From the NCBI RefSeq assembly GCF_001015195.1, contig NZ_LDES01000075.1, forward strand, positions 29,478-93,477: 64,000 bases of DNA, read 5' to 3'. Below are positions 25,801 through 33,083 of this stretch, piece by piece (the first letter of the stretch is position 1; the number at the start of each line of letters is the position of its first letter). The notes beneath the pieces are model-generated. The model saw only the letters and a list, made by a program, of their open reading frames with translations, had not been told where the DNA came from and did not search any database. Position numbers and translations under genes: made by a program. The DNA comes from Sphingomonas sp. Y57 (lineage in GTDB: Bacteria; Pseudomonadota; Alphaproteobacteria; Sphingomonadales; Sphingomonadaceae).

Positions 25801-26273
25801 GGCCGGGCCTCCCCGATCAGTTCGCGGCCGCGCAGCACGACGTTTTCGAACAGGCTGCGGAGCTGGTAGGCGTCGGCCGACTGGATGAAGGCTTCCACGT
25901 CGGTCAGCGACGGCTGAACGATCGGCGTAGTGTTGGGGGCGATCGCCACGGTTTTGCCTTCCGGGGGCCAGGGGATGGTCGTGACCCGGCGCCAGATATT
26001 CGGATCGTCCGACGTGATCTGCGGCAGGCTGCCGCCCGTGATCTGGATAGAGGCCTCGGCAGCGGCGCCGGCCTCGACGGTCGGCACCCCGGCGGGCTGG
26101 CGGATGGCCTCGACCAGCCACCACCACAGGCCCTGCTCGGCCTTTCCGGTCAGGGCGTTGTAGAGGGCGATCCGGCTGGCCTGGTCATCGGGCAGCTCGA
26201 CGCGCTGCCAGTCCTTTCCGGCTTCGGCCTGGGTGCGGACAAACAGTCCATCGGTTGTGAGATAGCAGCGCAT
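25797..26273 (-). CDS. Phage protein of unknown function
   Basis: Protein of 158 residues. The N-terminal region resembles a short beta sheet (MRCYLTTDGLFVRTQAEAG). A Trp-rich segment follows (GLWWWLVEAIRQPAG), then IWRRVTTIPWPPEGKTVAI. The C-terminal 40 residues look helical. No family was recognised. Its stop overlaps the next gene by four bases; 75 bases separate it from the gene upstream. Confidence 0.62.
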   Translation of the reverse strand: MRCYLTTDGLFVRTQAEAGKDWQRVELPDDQASRIALYNALTGKAEQGLWWWLVEAIRQPAGVPTVEAGAAAEASIQITGGSLPQITSDDPNIWRRVTTIPWPPEGKTVAIAPNTTPIVQPSLTDVEAFIQSADAYQLRSLFENVVLRGRELIGEARP

Positions 26274-26348
26274 GGGCGCGATCCTTTCGGGGGAGCCGGC
26301 CGCCGCCAGTGCGGCGCAATAAGCCAGTCGGGCGGCGGTGGCAGGGTG

Positions 26349-26702
26349 TCAGGCGGGATAATGAGCATCCACGAGTGCCCGATTGGCGGCGCCGATGGCG
26401 GCGAGGGCTTCGGGGCCTTTCGGTGCGCTGAAACGCGGCAGGAAGAAGCCGGCCAGCTTGCCAGTCTCGCGGTCGATCGTGTTGGCGATGCCGGTGATAT
26501 CGTGCGTGAGGTTGAAGTCGTCGGCCTCGGCGAGGCGCGCGAAATCCATCGGGCAGCCGTTCGCGTGGGTCGCCGACAGGTCCATGATCAGCGTCATCCG
26601 GTCGTAGCTTCCGGTGAGCAGGCCGAGCGCTTCGGCGCGGTCGGCGATCTTGGCGATCTGATCCATTTCGGCGCGGGTCGTAGTGAACTTGATCTCGGTC
26701 AT
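26349..26702 (-). CDS. Phage protein of unknown function (DUF6900-like organisation possible)
   Basis: Protein of 117 residues, preceded by GAGGAAC. It begins with a helix (TRAEMDQIAKIADRAEALG), has MTLIMDLSATHANGCPMDFA with a possible short metal or nucleic-acid contact, and ends in HDITGIANTIDRETGKLAGF, a pattern seen in several small phage proteins of unknown function. A family assignment is not secure. It lies in the leftward early operon. Confidence 0.6.
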   Translation of the reverse strand: MTEIKFTTTRAEMDQIAKIADRAEALGLLTGSYDRMTLIMDLSATHANGCPMDFARLAEADDFNLTHDITGIANTIDRETGKLAGFFLPRFSAPKGPEALAAIGAANRALVDAHYPA

Positions 26703-26776
26703 TTCGGGTTCCTCGGGCTTCGCGATGCTGGCTGCATCTGTCGCGGCCGGGACCGGCCCGACCGCGTGGGGTGCGG

Positions 26777-27085
26777 TCAGGCGGCGAGCTGGCGGGCGGC
26801 GCGGAGGGTGCGGGGCCAGAACGGCAGGTGGCGTTCCGGGCCGCCGTTGATCGGCTGGGCAAGGCGCGCCTGCGGCTGGCGGCGGGTCAGGCCGTGCAGC
26901 TCGGCCGCGAAGGCTTTCGCGCCGAGGCGCTTGCTCGGCCGGATGCCGGCGGCCTCGGCGTGGCGATGATAGTCGAGGAACAGGTCGGCCTCGGGGGTCC
27001 AATCCTGCTGCCGGGGCGCGTGGTAGGTCCGCGCCTGAAACCAATCGTGGACGCTGTTTAGCGGGTCGGTAGGGGAAACGTACAT
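26777..27085 (-). CDS. First gene of the leftward early operon, unknown function
   Basis: Protein of 102 residues, rich in Arg, His and Trp (HDWFQARTYHAPRQQDW, then FWPRTLRAARQLAA). No family was recognised. It is the first gene downstream of the left operator cluster at 27118-27165, so it should be repressed by the CI-type protein in the lysogen and expressed early after induction. The intergenic spacing to the next gene is 74 bases. Confidence 0.6.
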   Translation of the reverse strand: MYVSPTDPLNSVHDWFQARTYHAPRQQDWTPEADLFLDYHRHAEAAGIRPSKRLGAKAFAAELHGLTRRQPQARLAQPINGGPERHLPFWPRTLRAARQLAA

Positions 27086-27117
27086 CGGTGCCTCCGTCGT
27101 GGTGACGGGACAGATAT

Positions 27118-27165
27118 TTCGATTATGGAAACGTCATCGTCAAGAGAAATGTTGCCATTATGGAA
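27118..27165. promoter_or_regulatory. Left operator cluster (two repressor-type 13-mers)
   Basis: TTCGATTATGGAA at 27118-27130 and TGCCATTATGGAA at 27153-27165 share the palindromic core TTC-N-AT-N-AT-N-GAA with three more copies at 28048-28109. They lie just upstream of the leftward early operon, like lambda OL. The 35-base spacing centre to centre (just over three helical turns) would put bound dimers nearly on the same face. The bound protein is inferred to be the CI-type repressor at 27434. Confidence 0.7.
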
Positions 27166-27239
27166 ATATGACGTGCAGCCGTTGATTTTTGTTCCCTTCT
27201 TGTTCCAATCTCCCGTTGTCGAATCGGGGAGGTTGTTAG

Positions 27240-27437
27240 ATGCTCACTGCTGTTCGCTGGTATCGGGTGACATGCTTCGGCCGTCCGGCCGGTCTGTGGC
27301 GCGACAGCAAGGAGCTTGCGCGCAAAGATGCTGTCGAGCTGGGGTTGGGTGCCTTTGACGAGTGGGGCCAATGGTACGATATCGTCCCCGGCGGCATCCA
27401 GTCCGCGTTCGCGATTGAGGATCAGGAGGCGGCTTAA
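27240..27437 (+). CDS. Small phage protein convergent with the repressor gene
   Basis: Protein of 65 residues starting at an ATG preceded by GGGGAGG, a strong ribosome site. It reads VRWYRVTCFGRPAGLWR and then KDAVELGLGAFDEWGQWYDI, a compact alpha/beta pattern without a known family. It lies between the left operators and the repressor and runs towards the repressor gene, overlapping its 3' end by four bases. It could be an immunity-region accessory; its expression would read antisense to the repressor terminus. Confidence 0.55.
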   Translation: MLTAVRWYRVTCFGRPAGLWRDSKELARKDAVELGLGAFDEWGQWYDIVPGGIQSAFAIEDQEAA

Positions 27438-28027
27438 CCGGGCATCCGCCGGGGCGGTCGGGCGGCGTACCATTCGACCCGCCCAACGATCTGAAATCCG
27501 CCGTCCCCGATGCTGAGTTCCTTGTAGGCCGGATTGTTCGAACAGGGCACCAAGCGGGCGGGGTCGGACTTGTATTGCTTGAAGGTCGTCTCGTTCTCGC
27601 CGTTGATCACGACGTAGTAATTATCCGCGAAAAGCTCGCGATCGCTGGGCGAGAAGATCACGATCCCGCCATCAGGAACGAGCTTGTCCATGCTGTCGCC
27701 GACGACGCGCAGGGCAACCGCGTCGTCTGGCATATCGGCCTCAGGCATGGGCATGGTGCCCAATGGTTCCTGAATAGCCTCGCGCCAGTTGCCGGCTGCC
27801 ACGCTGCCGATAATCGGGATGCGGCGGGTGGGAATAAGGCCCGCGATCTGCGGCGGCGTGGCATCAGCCAACATGCGCCGAATGGTATCCATTTCCGTCA
27901 CGGTGAAGCGTCGGCCGCCGTGGAGGGACTTGCTGACCTGGGACGGTGTTAGCCCAAGTTCATTGGCGAGGCGCACGGCCTTGATGCCCTTCGCCTTCAT
28001 GGCGGCTTTGATCTGGTCGACGTTCAT
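27434..28027 (-). CDS. CI/LexA-type phage repressor with S24 peptidase domain
   Basis: Repressor of 197 residues. An N-terminal helix-turn-helix (about 16-40: AVRLANELGLTPSQVSKSLH) is joined to an S24 peptidase domain. The catalytic Ser112 is in VVGDSMDKL and Lys150 in ETTFKQYK. The probable self-cleavage site is Ala78-Gly79 in SVAAGNW, so RecA-dependent autocleavage after DNA damage is expected. The ATG at 28027 is chosen because it begins the HTH domain. The gene is flanked by operator clusters at 27118-27165 and 28048-28109 and should keep both early operons off. Confidence 0.92.
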   Translation of the reverse strand: MNVDQIKAAMKAKGIKAVRLANELGLTPSQVSKSLHGGRRFTVTEMDTIRRMLADATPPQIAGLIPTRRIPIIGSVAAGNWREAIQEPLGTMPMPEADMPDDAVALRVVGDSMDKLVPDGGIVIFSPSDRELFADNYYVVINGENETTFKQYKSDPARLVPCSNNPAYKELSIGDGGFQIVGRVEWYAARPPRRMPG

Positions 28028-28047
28028 CCAGCCATTTTGCCCAGTAG

Positions 28048-28109
28048 TTCCATAATCGCAATTTCGACTATGGAAACTTTTTGATTGAACTGAAGTTTCG
28101 ATTATGGAA
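28048..28109. promoter_or_regulatory. Right operator cluster (three repressor-type 13-mers)
   Basis: Three sites occupy the short region between the divergent repressor and Cro-like genes: TTCCATAATCGCA (28048-28060), TTCGACTATGGAA (28063-28075) and TTCGATTATGGAA (28097-28109). All fit TTC-N-AT-N-AT-N-GAA, a palindrome. The first two are adjacent; the third ends five bases before the Cro-like start codon. This is the arrangement of a lambda OR region carrying the repressor-maintenance and rightward promoters. Confidence 0.75.
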
Positions 28110-28114
28110 ATAAC

Positions 28115-28408
28115 ATGGGCATGGAACGCACTGCCTCCTCCCCGTCCATGTCGCTCGACGGCGTTCGAGCGTCCGTCTTTCTCGACGCCCTCGACGGAAC
28201 CGTGGCGGTCGCCCGCCTCACATTCACGCCGATTACCACCGTCCATAACTGGCGGCGCGTCGGCATGTCCGAGGCCCGCTTTGATCATGTCCGCTTAGCC
28301 GCCGAGGCGAGGGGCAAGGCGGACGAGCTTGCCAAGGCGCTGGATGCGGTTGCGGCGCTCGACCGCGATCCCGAGCTGCCTTTCGAGGATATGGCGGTGT
28401 CGGCATGA
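28115..28408 (+). CDS. Cro-like DNA-binding protein
   Basis: Protein of 97 residues, first gene of the rightward early operon and divergent from the repressor, the position of Cro. The segment GTVAVARLTFTPITTVHNW and the following RRVGMSEARFDHV resembles the helix-turn-helix of Cro/YdaS-type proteins (GT-AVA-x8-VxxWRRxG). A start at 28121 is equally possible. The right operator at 28097-28109 ends five bases before the ATG. It overlaps the next gene by four bases. Confidence 0.65.
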   Translation: MGMERTASSPSMSLDGVRASVFLDALDGTVAVARLTFTPITTVHNWRRVGMSEARFDHVRLAAEARGKADELAKALDAVAALDRDPELPFEDMAVSA

Positions 28409-28686
28409 TCTCGGCCGGGTATCTCACGGCCGGCGGCCTCGCGGTCGTTGCCGGCGGGCTGCTGTTCTACGCAGCGCTGCTGCTGGGCGACAGCCTGGCC
28501 GAGGCGATCGGCCGCTTCTTCGACGTGCGCGGCGAATGGGCGGGCTATGGCCCCGCCGATGCCGGGGACGATGGGGCGTCGCTGGTCCATGCCGCCACGG
28601 TTGAGCCCGAAGCGATCGCGGCCGCCAGCGGTAAGTCAGCCGGGTTTACCGCCCCTCGGCCGGCGGAGGGCGCCCGGCATGGCTGA
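28405..28686 (+). CDS. Small membrane protein of the early operon
   Basis: Protein of 93 residues with one predicted transmembrane helix (about 5-28: YLTAGGLAVVAGGLLFYAAL) and an acidic cytoplasmic or periplasmic tail. No family was recognised. Small membrane proteins in this position are sometimes superinfection-exclusion factors; here that is only a possibility. It overlaps the Cro-like gene and the CII-type gene. Confidence 0.65.
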   Translation: MISAGYLTAGGLAVVAGGLLFYAALLLGDSLAEAIGRFFDVRGEWAGYGPADAGDDGASLVHAATVEPEAIAAASGKSAGFTAPRPAEGARHG

Positions 28687-29176
28687 TCGCGTCGTCCAGC
28701 ACGAACCGCGCCGGCAGTCGCTCAAGGTCGCGACCGGCGAGCTGATCGAGGCGGTCGGCGGGCAGGAGCGGGCCGCCGAGTATAGCCGGCGGATCAAGCG
28801 CCAGCAGTCGTTCAGCGACTATGCGCTGCCCAATGTCGACGCCTTCATGTCGATCGACACGGCGATGGACCTGGAGGCGGTGACGGTCGGCAAGCCCGGC
28901 TGGCCGCACGTCACCCGAGCGCTGTGCGCACGGGCCGGGGGCGCGTTCGTCGCGATGCCGGCGGCGGTGCCCGATGCGGCCGAGGCCCATTTGCGGCTGG
29001 CCGAGCTGACCAAGGAATTTTCGGACGTGTCGGGCGGCATGCTGGCCGCGCTGGCGGCGGGCGGGCTGAGCGCCCGCGACGTGCGGCGGCGGGCGCTGGT
29101 CGCCGAGGCGGACGAGCTGGTGACGAAGGCGGCGGAGCTGCGCGCGCTGCTGGAACGGATCGAGGCGGAGGGCTGA
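28679..29176 (+). CDS. Phage regulatory protein, CII/CP76 family
   Basis: Protein of 165 residues preceded by CGGAGG. The N-terminal part (KVATGELIEAVGGQERAAEY) followed by SFSDYALPNVDAFMSIDTAM matches the organisation of the phage CII/CP76 family, in which an HTH is followed by a helical tail. A C-terminal coiled-coil-like helix follows (ARDVRRRALVAEADELVTKA). It probably activates transcription that favours lysogeny, but only family resemblance supports this. Confidence 0.68.
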   Translation: MADRVVQHEPRRQSLKVATGELIEAVGGQERAAEYSRRIKRQQSFSDYALPNVDAFMSIDTAMDLEAVTVGKPGWPHVTRALCARAGGAFVAMPAAVPDAAEAHLRLAELTKEFSDVSGGMLAALAAGGLSARDVRRRALVAEADELVTKAAELRALLERIEAEG

Positions 29177-29179
29177 TCT

Positions 29180-29851
29180 ATGGCGGGGGGTTTCCACATT
29201 CCGATCTACCTGATCGAGCAACATGCGAGCGGCCTGCAACTCGTCCATTGGGTGCGCAACATATGGGGTCCGCGCGATCCCGACGCGGACCCGACCGCAG
29301 CCGTGGTCAAGCTGGCGGCCTGGTTGCTGGCCGAGCCGGCGCGGGTCGGGGCGGCCGAGGCGGCTGGGATCGCCATCGCCGACGTGCTGGGCGATCGTAT
29401 CGCGCTGAGCCCCGAGACGGGCCGATTGCTGCATGAGATCACCGGGGGCGAGATCGGTCTGCACGACTGGACGCGCCCCTATTCCGCGGCCGTTTCCGTC
29501 CCCCACGGCGGACCGGCGGCGGAAGGCGACGACGGGGAGGTGCCCCCCGCCCCGTCGTCGCCCGCTGAAACAGTGTTCGCGGTCGCGAAGGCGGGCCTCG
29601 TCATCGACCGAATGAAAACCGTGTTCGGCGAGCCGTTCACCTCCGCGCCGATGGTGCATGGCCGCCTCGGCGAGACGGCGCCCGGCCGGTTGTTCCGCGT
29701 GATCCGGGGCGACGGCGAGGATCGCTATATCCTGACCGGCCTGGGCGTGTCCTGGGCGATGGATCGCGGCGCGGCGACGGCGGCGATGATCGCGCTGGCC
29801 CGCGCGCTCGGCGCCGAGGTGTTGTTTCCCGAGGGAGACGATCCCCGGTGA
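29180..29851 (+). CDS. Phage protein of unknown function
   Basis: Protein of 223 residues in two parts joined by a Pro/Ser/Glu-rich linker (about 108-130). The N-terminal part begins FHIPIYLIEQHASGLQLVHW. The C-terminal part has FAVAKAGLVIDRMKTVFGEP and LFRVIRGDGEDRYILTG. No domain was recognised. It starts three bases past the CII-type gene and its stop overlaps the GTG start of the next gene. Confidence 0.62.
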   Translation: MAGGFHIPIYLIEQHASGLQLVHWVRNIWGPRDPDADPTAAVVKLAAWLLAEPARVGAAEAAGIAIADVLGDRIALSPETGRLLHEITGGEIGLHDWTRPYSAAVSVPHGGPAAEGDDGEVPPAPSSPAETVFAVAKAGLVIDRMKTVFGEPFTSAPMVHGRLGETAPGRLFRVIRGDGEDRYILTGLGVSWAMDRGAATAAMIALARALGAEVLFPEGDDPR

Positions 29852-30429
29852 GCCCGGCCCCGGCCCCTTCCCCTGTGACGCGGCCGCGCGAGATCGGCGC
29901 GATGCAGCCGGTCCGCATCGGCGGCACCGGCGCGGCGATGGCCGTCGCCGATATCGTCGCCTGGGTGAAGGCGGCCGAGGCGGGGCGGGAACTGGCCTAT
30001 GCCGAGGGGAGCCTGCCCGGCTGGTCGAAGCCGGCCGAGGCGGCGCGCGACCTCGACGCCCGCAAGATCGTGTTCGCCTTCTTCGACGGCAGGAGCGGGC
30101 ATTATGTGCTCCGCCGCCTGCGGGCGCCGTACAGCCCGCCGCCGAAGCCGTTCCGCATCGCGCGCGCCGTCGCCGGCAGCGCCGACGACAAGGCCCGGCT
30201 GCTCAAGGTGCTGCGCGCCGAGGCGCGGGCCGGCCAGCCCTGTTCCACCAATCGGGTGCTGGCGATCAAGGCCGGGCTGAGCGGGCCGGATCGGGCCAGC
30301 TACCTGATCCGGCTGCTGGTGAAGGACGGCGAGATCGCGAACCGCGAGACGCCATGGGCGCCGGGGCGCGAGATCGAGATCGCCGCGACCGGGGAAAAGA
30401 CATTCGTGAAAGTGGGGGTGAAGCGGTGA
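29848..30429 (+). CDS. Phage protein with C-terminal winged-helix-like segment
   Basis: Protein of 193 residues with a GTG start that overlaps the previous stop (GTGA). The C-terminal part (CSTNRVLAIKAGLSGPDRAS then YLIRLLVKDGEIANRE) looks like a helix-turn-helix and wing of the type used in replication-initiation or regulatory phage proteins. The N-terminal half has alternating Ala-rich helices. No family was recognised. Confidence 0.6.
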   Translation: MSPAPAPSPVTRPREIGAMQPVRIGGTGAAMAVADIVAWVKAAEAGRELAYAEGSLPGWSKPAEAARDLDARKIVFAFFDGRSGHYVLRRLRAPYSPPPKPFRIARAVAGSADDKARLLKVLRAEARAGQPCSTNRVLAIKAGLSGPDRASYLIRLLVKDGEIANRETPWAPGREIEIAATGEKTFVKVGVKR

Positions 30430-30677
30430 GAGCGCATCCGACGCGATACGCGATCCTGGGGGCGACGTTGAGCGAGGCGCAACGGCGTCTGCTGCGCGCG
30501 CTGCCGGTCAACCTTTGCTTCGACCCGGACGAACTGCCCGAGTTCGCCGGTTCGCTCGCGGCCCTGCAACGCGATGGGCTGATCGAACGGGCGCGGGTCA
30601 GTGGATCGACGGCGAGATGGCTGCGGCTGACCGCGCGGGGCCTTCGGGTGCGCGAAGCTACGGAGAGGATGGCGTGA
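30426..30677 (+). CDS. Small winged-helix phage protein
   Basis: Protein of 83 residues starting at GTG overlapping the previous stop. The sequence LSEAQRRLLRALPVNLCFDP then AALQRDGLIERARVSGSTAR fits a MarR/PadR-like winged helix (recognition helix, then LxxxGLI and a wing). It is probably a DNA-binding protein. Its stop overlaps the GTG of the methyltransferase-like gene. Confidence 0.6.
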   Translation: MRAHPTRYAILGATLSEAQRRLLRALPVNLCFDPDELPEFAGSLAALQRDGLIERARVSGSTARWLRLTARGLRVREATERMA

Positions 30678-31339
30678 CGGCCGTTCCCCGCGTCCTTGTC
30701 GCCTGTGAGTTCTCGGGCACGGTCCGCGACGCCTTTCTGGCGCGCGGGTTCGATGCCTGGAGCTGCGACATCCTGCCCGACGAACGTGGCAGCAACCGTC
30801 ATATCCGGGGCGATGTCCGCGACATCCTGGATGACGGCTGGGATTTGATCATCGTCGCGCATCCGCCCTGTACGCGGCTGTGCAAGAGCGGCCTGCGCTG
30901 GCTGCACACCGCGCCACCGGGGCGGACACTGCCCGAAATGTGGGCGGAGCTGGAAGAGGCGGCGGCGCTGTTCTCGACGCTCTGGCATGCCCCGGCACCC
31001 TATGTCGCGATCGAGAACCCGCGCATGCACCGCCATGCCCAGGCGCGTATCCGCGATTATCGGCATCCGGCGCAAGTCGTGCAGCCCTGGTGGTTCGGCG
31101 AGCCGACCTTCAAGGGCGTCGGCCTCTGGCTGCGCCGCCTGCCACCGCTCTTCGCCACCGCCGTTCTGGAGCCGCCGGTGAGAGGCACTGACGATTGGCG
31201 GGCCTGGTCGCGCATCCACCGCATGCCTGGCAGCCGCGATCGGCGCCGCGAGCGCTCGCGCTTCTTCCCCGGCATCGCGGCCGCGATGGCCGAGCAGTGG
31301 GGCGACTTCATCCTGCAACCTGGGAGACTGGCAGCGTGA
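30674..31339 (+). CDS. Cytosine-methyltransferase-like phage protein lacking a target-recognition domain
   Basis: Protein of 221 residues with a GTG start. Motif I-like sequence VLVACEFSGTVRDAFLARGF with a following acidic strand (DAWSCDILP), the PC dipeptide of motif IV in AHPPCTRLCKSG and ENP in motif VI (YVAIENPRMH) recall C5-cytosine methyltransferases. The chain is too short for a normal target-recognition domain and motifs VIII-X are not visible. It could be a reduced methyltransferase or a structural relative with another task. It is embedded in the early operon. Confidence 0.62.
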   Translation: MTAVPRVLVACEFSGTVRDAFLARGFDAWSCDILPDERGSNRHIRGDVRDILDDGWDLIIVAHPPCTRLCKSGLRWLHTAPPGRTLPEMWAELEEAAALFSTLWHAPAPYVAIENPRMHRHAQARIRDYRHPAQVVQPWWFGEPTFKGVGLWLRRLPPLFATAVLEPPVRGTDDWRAWSRIHRMPGSRDRRRERSRFFPGIAAAMAEQWGDFILQPGRLAA

Positions 31340-31692
31340 TCCTCGCGGATGGACAGGGCTGCATGGTGCAGTGCGACGGCTGCGGCGCGGTCGGCGAGGC
31401 GGTCGAGACGCGGAACCCGCGCACCGGCTCCTTGACGGCGGCCTTCCTGCCCAAGGGCTGGAAGTTCGACGTGCTGGACGGCGAGCATATCCATCGCTGC
31501 GGCGAGTGCTTCGCGGCGGCGGTTGAGCCGTTCGCCGATCGGCGCGCGGCGTTCGAAGCGCGGCTGGATCATCTTGGCGCTGGGCTGACCGTCGATATCG
31601 CGGCCAGCCTGGGGGTGCCCATCGGCCTTGGCTGGCGCTGGGCCGGGGAGTGGAAGTCACGCCAGTTTGGCGAAGCCGGGGGAATGCAATGA
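31336..31692 (+). CDS. Phage protein with two CxxC zinc knuckles
   Basis: Protein of 118 residues, GTG start overlapping the previous stop. CDGCG near residue 13 and CGEC near residue 55 could form a zinc site; GWKFDVLDGEHIHRCGEC is a typical zinc-ribbon surrounding. No family was recognised. The stop overlaps the next gene's ATG by four bases. Confidence 0.62.
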   Translation: MILADGQGCMVQCDGCGAVGEAVETRNPRTGSLTAAFLPKGWKFDVLDGEHIHRCGECFAAAVEPFADRRAAFEARLDHLGAGLTVDIAASLGVPIGLGWRWAGEWKSRQFGEAGGMQ

Positions 31693-31874
31693 ACGAGATC
31701 GAGGCGGCCGCCGTCTGGCTGGAAGCGCAGGCCGATGCCGTGCGCAGCGGCGCCGGGCTGGCCGTGACCGAGGCCGAGGCCAGCTTCGCGGCCCAGCGCC
31801 TGCGCGCCTGCGCGGCCGGGCTGCGGGCGGGGATGCATCGGCCGGACGCGGCAACCGAGGTGACCCATGGCTGA
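31689..31874 (+). CDS. Small phage protein of unknown function
   Basis: Helical protein of 61 residues (NEIEAAAVWLEAQADAVRSG then AEASFAAQRLRACAAGLR). It overlaps its upstream neighbour by four bases and its downstream neighbour by eight, which supports translation. The function is unknown. Confidence 0.58.
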   Translation: MNEIEAAAVWLEAQADAVRSGAGLAVTEAEASFAAQRLRACAAGLRAGMHRPDAATEVTHG

Positions 31875-32103
31875 TCAGGTTCCCTTCGGGCTGACCACAA
31901 CGGCGGTCGGCCAGTTGATCCAGCTCCAGCGCCGGCCGGTCGAGGCGCGGGCGGGCAATCGAACTCTGCACCTGTTGCAGCGCGCCGGCTTCGCAACGTG
32001 TCGGCCGCTGGTCCGGCCCTCGGGCAGTCCTTCCAAATATCGCGAATGGGCGATCACCGATAACGGCCGCGAGGCGGTGGCAATCCTGAAGGAAGTCTCA
32101 TGA
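31867..32103 (+). CDS. Small winged-helix-like phage protein
   Basis: Protein of 78 residues. LQRRPVEARAGNRTLHLLQR followed by AGFATCRPL and YREWAITDNGREAVAIL resembles a winged helix with a short beta wing. It may bind DNA. It overlaps both neighbours in the rightward early operon. Confidence 0.58.
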   Translation: MADQVPFGLTTTAVGQLIQLQRRPVEARAGNRTLHLLQRAGFATCRPLVRPSGSPSKYREWAITDNGREAVAILKEVS

Positions 32104-32405
32104 GCGGGCACAAGGCCGATTATGTGCGCGGCCAAGCGCCGCTCGGCGCCGGCAACCATCATTGTCATTGGACCGGTTGCGCGGCGAAGGTTCCACCCGC
32201 CATGTGGGGGTGTCGCAAGCATTGGTACATGCTGCCACCCGCCATCCGTGACCGCATCTGGCGGACGTTCCGGCCGGGACAGGAGATCACGAAAACGCCC
32301 TCGGCCGAATATGTCGCGGCCGCCCGCGAGGCGCGCGACTGGATCGCGGCGAATCATCCGCCGCAGTGCGCGGCCGCTGATCTGTTCGGGGTTGGCCATG
32401 GCTGA
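32100..32405 (+). CDS. Phage protein with His/Cys cluster
   Basis: Protein of 101 residues with a possible metal-binding cluster in the first half (HHCHWTGCAAKVPPAMWGC then RKHWYML). The pattern is often seen in small phage proteins that precede replication genes. No named family is claimed. Overlaps on both sides are four and eight bases. Confidence 0.6.
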   Translation: MSGHKADYVRGQAPLGAGNHHCHWTGCAAKVPPAMWGCRKHWYMLPPAIRDRIWRTFRPGQEITKTPSAEYVAAAREARDWIAANHPPQCAAADLFGVGHG

Positions 32406-32730
32406 TCAGTTCGACATGCCGCTGGCCACCATCAGGACCAGCGATCCGCGTCATCGGGAGCTGTGGGATATCGTCATCTTCCTGGATGCCGCGACCAAGC
32501 CGCTTCTGAAAGATGCGTCCGATCCCGCGCAGGCCATGTCCATGCTGATGACCGCCGCCGCGCACTTCGCGGGCGGCATCCTCGGCAAGCTGATCGTGGC
32601 CGGCGTCGCGAGCGATCGGGACAAGCGGCGGGCCGTCGAGGCCATGGCGGCGAATTTCCGGGCCGGGATCGATGTCGGCAAGCGCGCGGCCATGCGGACG
32701 GTAAAGGCGGATTGCGAGGGTTCGGCATGA
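32398..32730 (+). CDS. Phage protein of unknown function
   Basis: Helical protein of 110 residues (ELWDIVIFLDAATKPLLKDA then FAGGILGKLIVAGVASDRDK). No domain was recognised. The ATG at 32398 overlaps the previous stop by eight bases and its stop overlaps the ASCH gene's ATG. Confidence 0.6.
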   Translation: MADQFDMPLATIRTSDPRHRELWDIVIFLDAATKPLLKDASDPAQAMSMLMTAAAHFAGGILGKLIVAGVASDRDKRRAVEAMAANFRAGIDVGKRAAMRTVKADCEGSA

Positions 32731-33083
32731 AGGCCCTGAGTATCCGCCAGCCTTGGTGTCACCATATCCTGCACAGCGGGAAAGACGTGGAGAACCGCGA
32801 CTGGCCGACGCGCTTCCGGGGCGACGTGTTGATGCATGCCAGCCTGTCGGTGGAGGAGGATCGCGACTTCATTCGAACGCATGATCTGCCGCTCGGCGGG
32901 ATCGTCGGCATCGTCGAGATCGTCGATTGCGTGACCGCGATGGATAGCCGCTGGTTCTTCGGCCGGTACGGCTTCGTCCTCCGCAATCCCCGTCCGATCG
33001 AGCTGATCCCGTGCAAGGGCGCGCTCGGCTTCTTCAATGTCCCTGCGCATGTCGCGCAGATGGTGGAGGCGCATCTGTCATGA
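32727..33083 (+). CDS. ASCH-domain protein
   Basis: Protein of 118 residues of the ASCH (PUA-like) fold, thought to bind RNA or modified nucleotides. Visible marks are ALSIRQPWCHHILHSGKDVE at the N terminus, NRDWPTRFRGDVLMHAS, and GGIVGIVEIVD. Its C-terminal 39 residues, beginning near RYGFVLRNP, are repeated in frame at the end of the chimera at 33496-33708 because of the 625-bp duplication. This copy is complete. Confidence 0.85.
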   Translation: MKALSIRQPWCHHILHSGKDVENRDWPTRFRGDVLMHASLSVEEDRDFIRTHDLPLGGIVGIVEIVDCVTAMDSRWFFGRYGFVLRNPRPIELIPCKGALGFFNVPAHVAQMVEAHLS

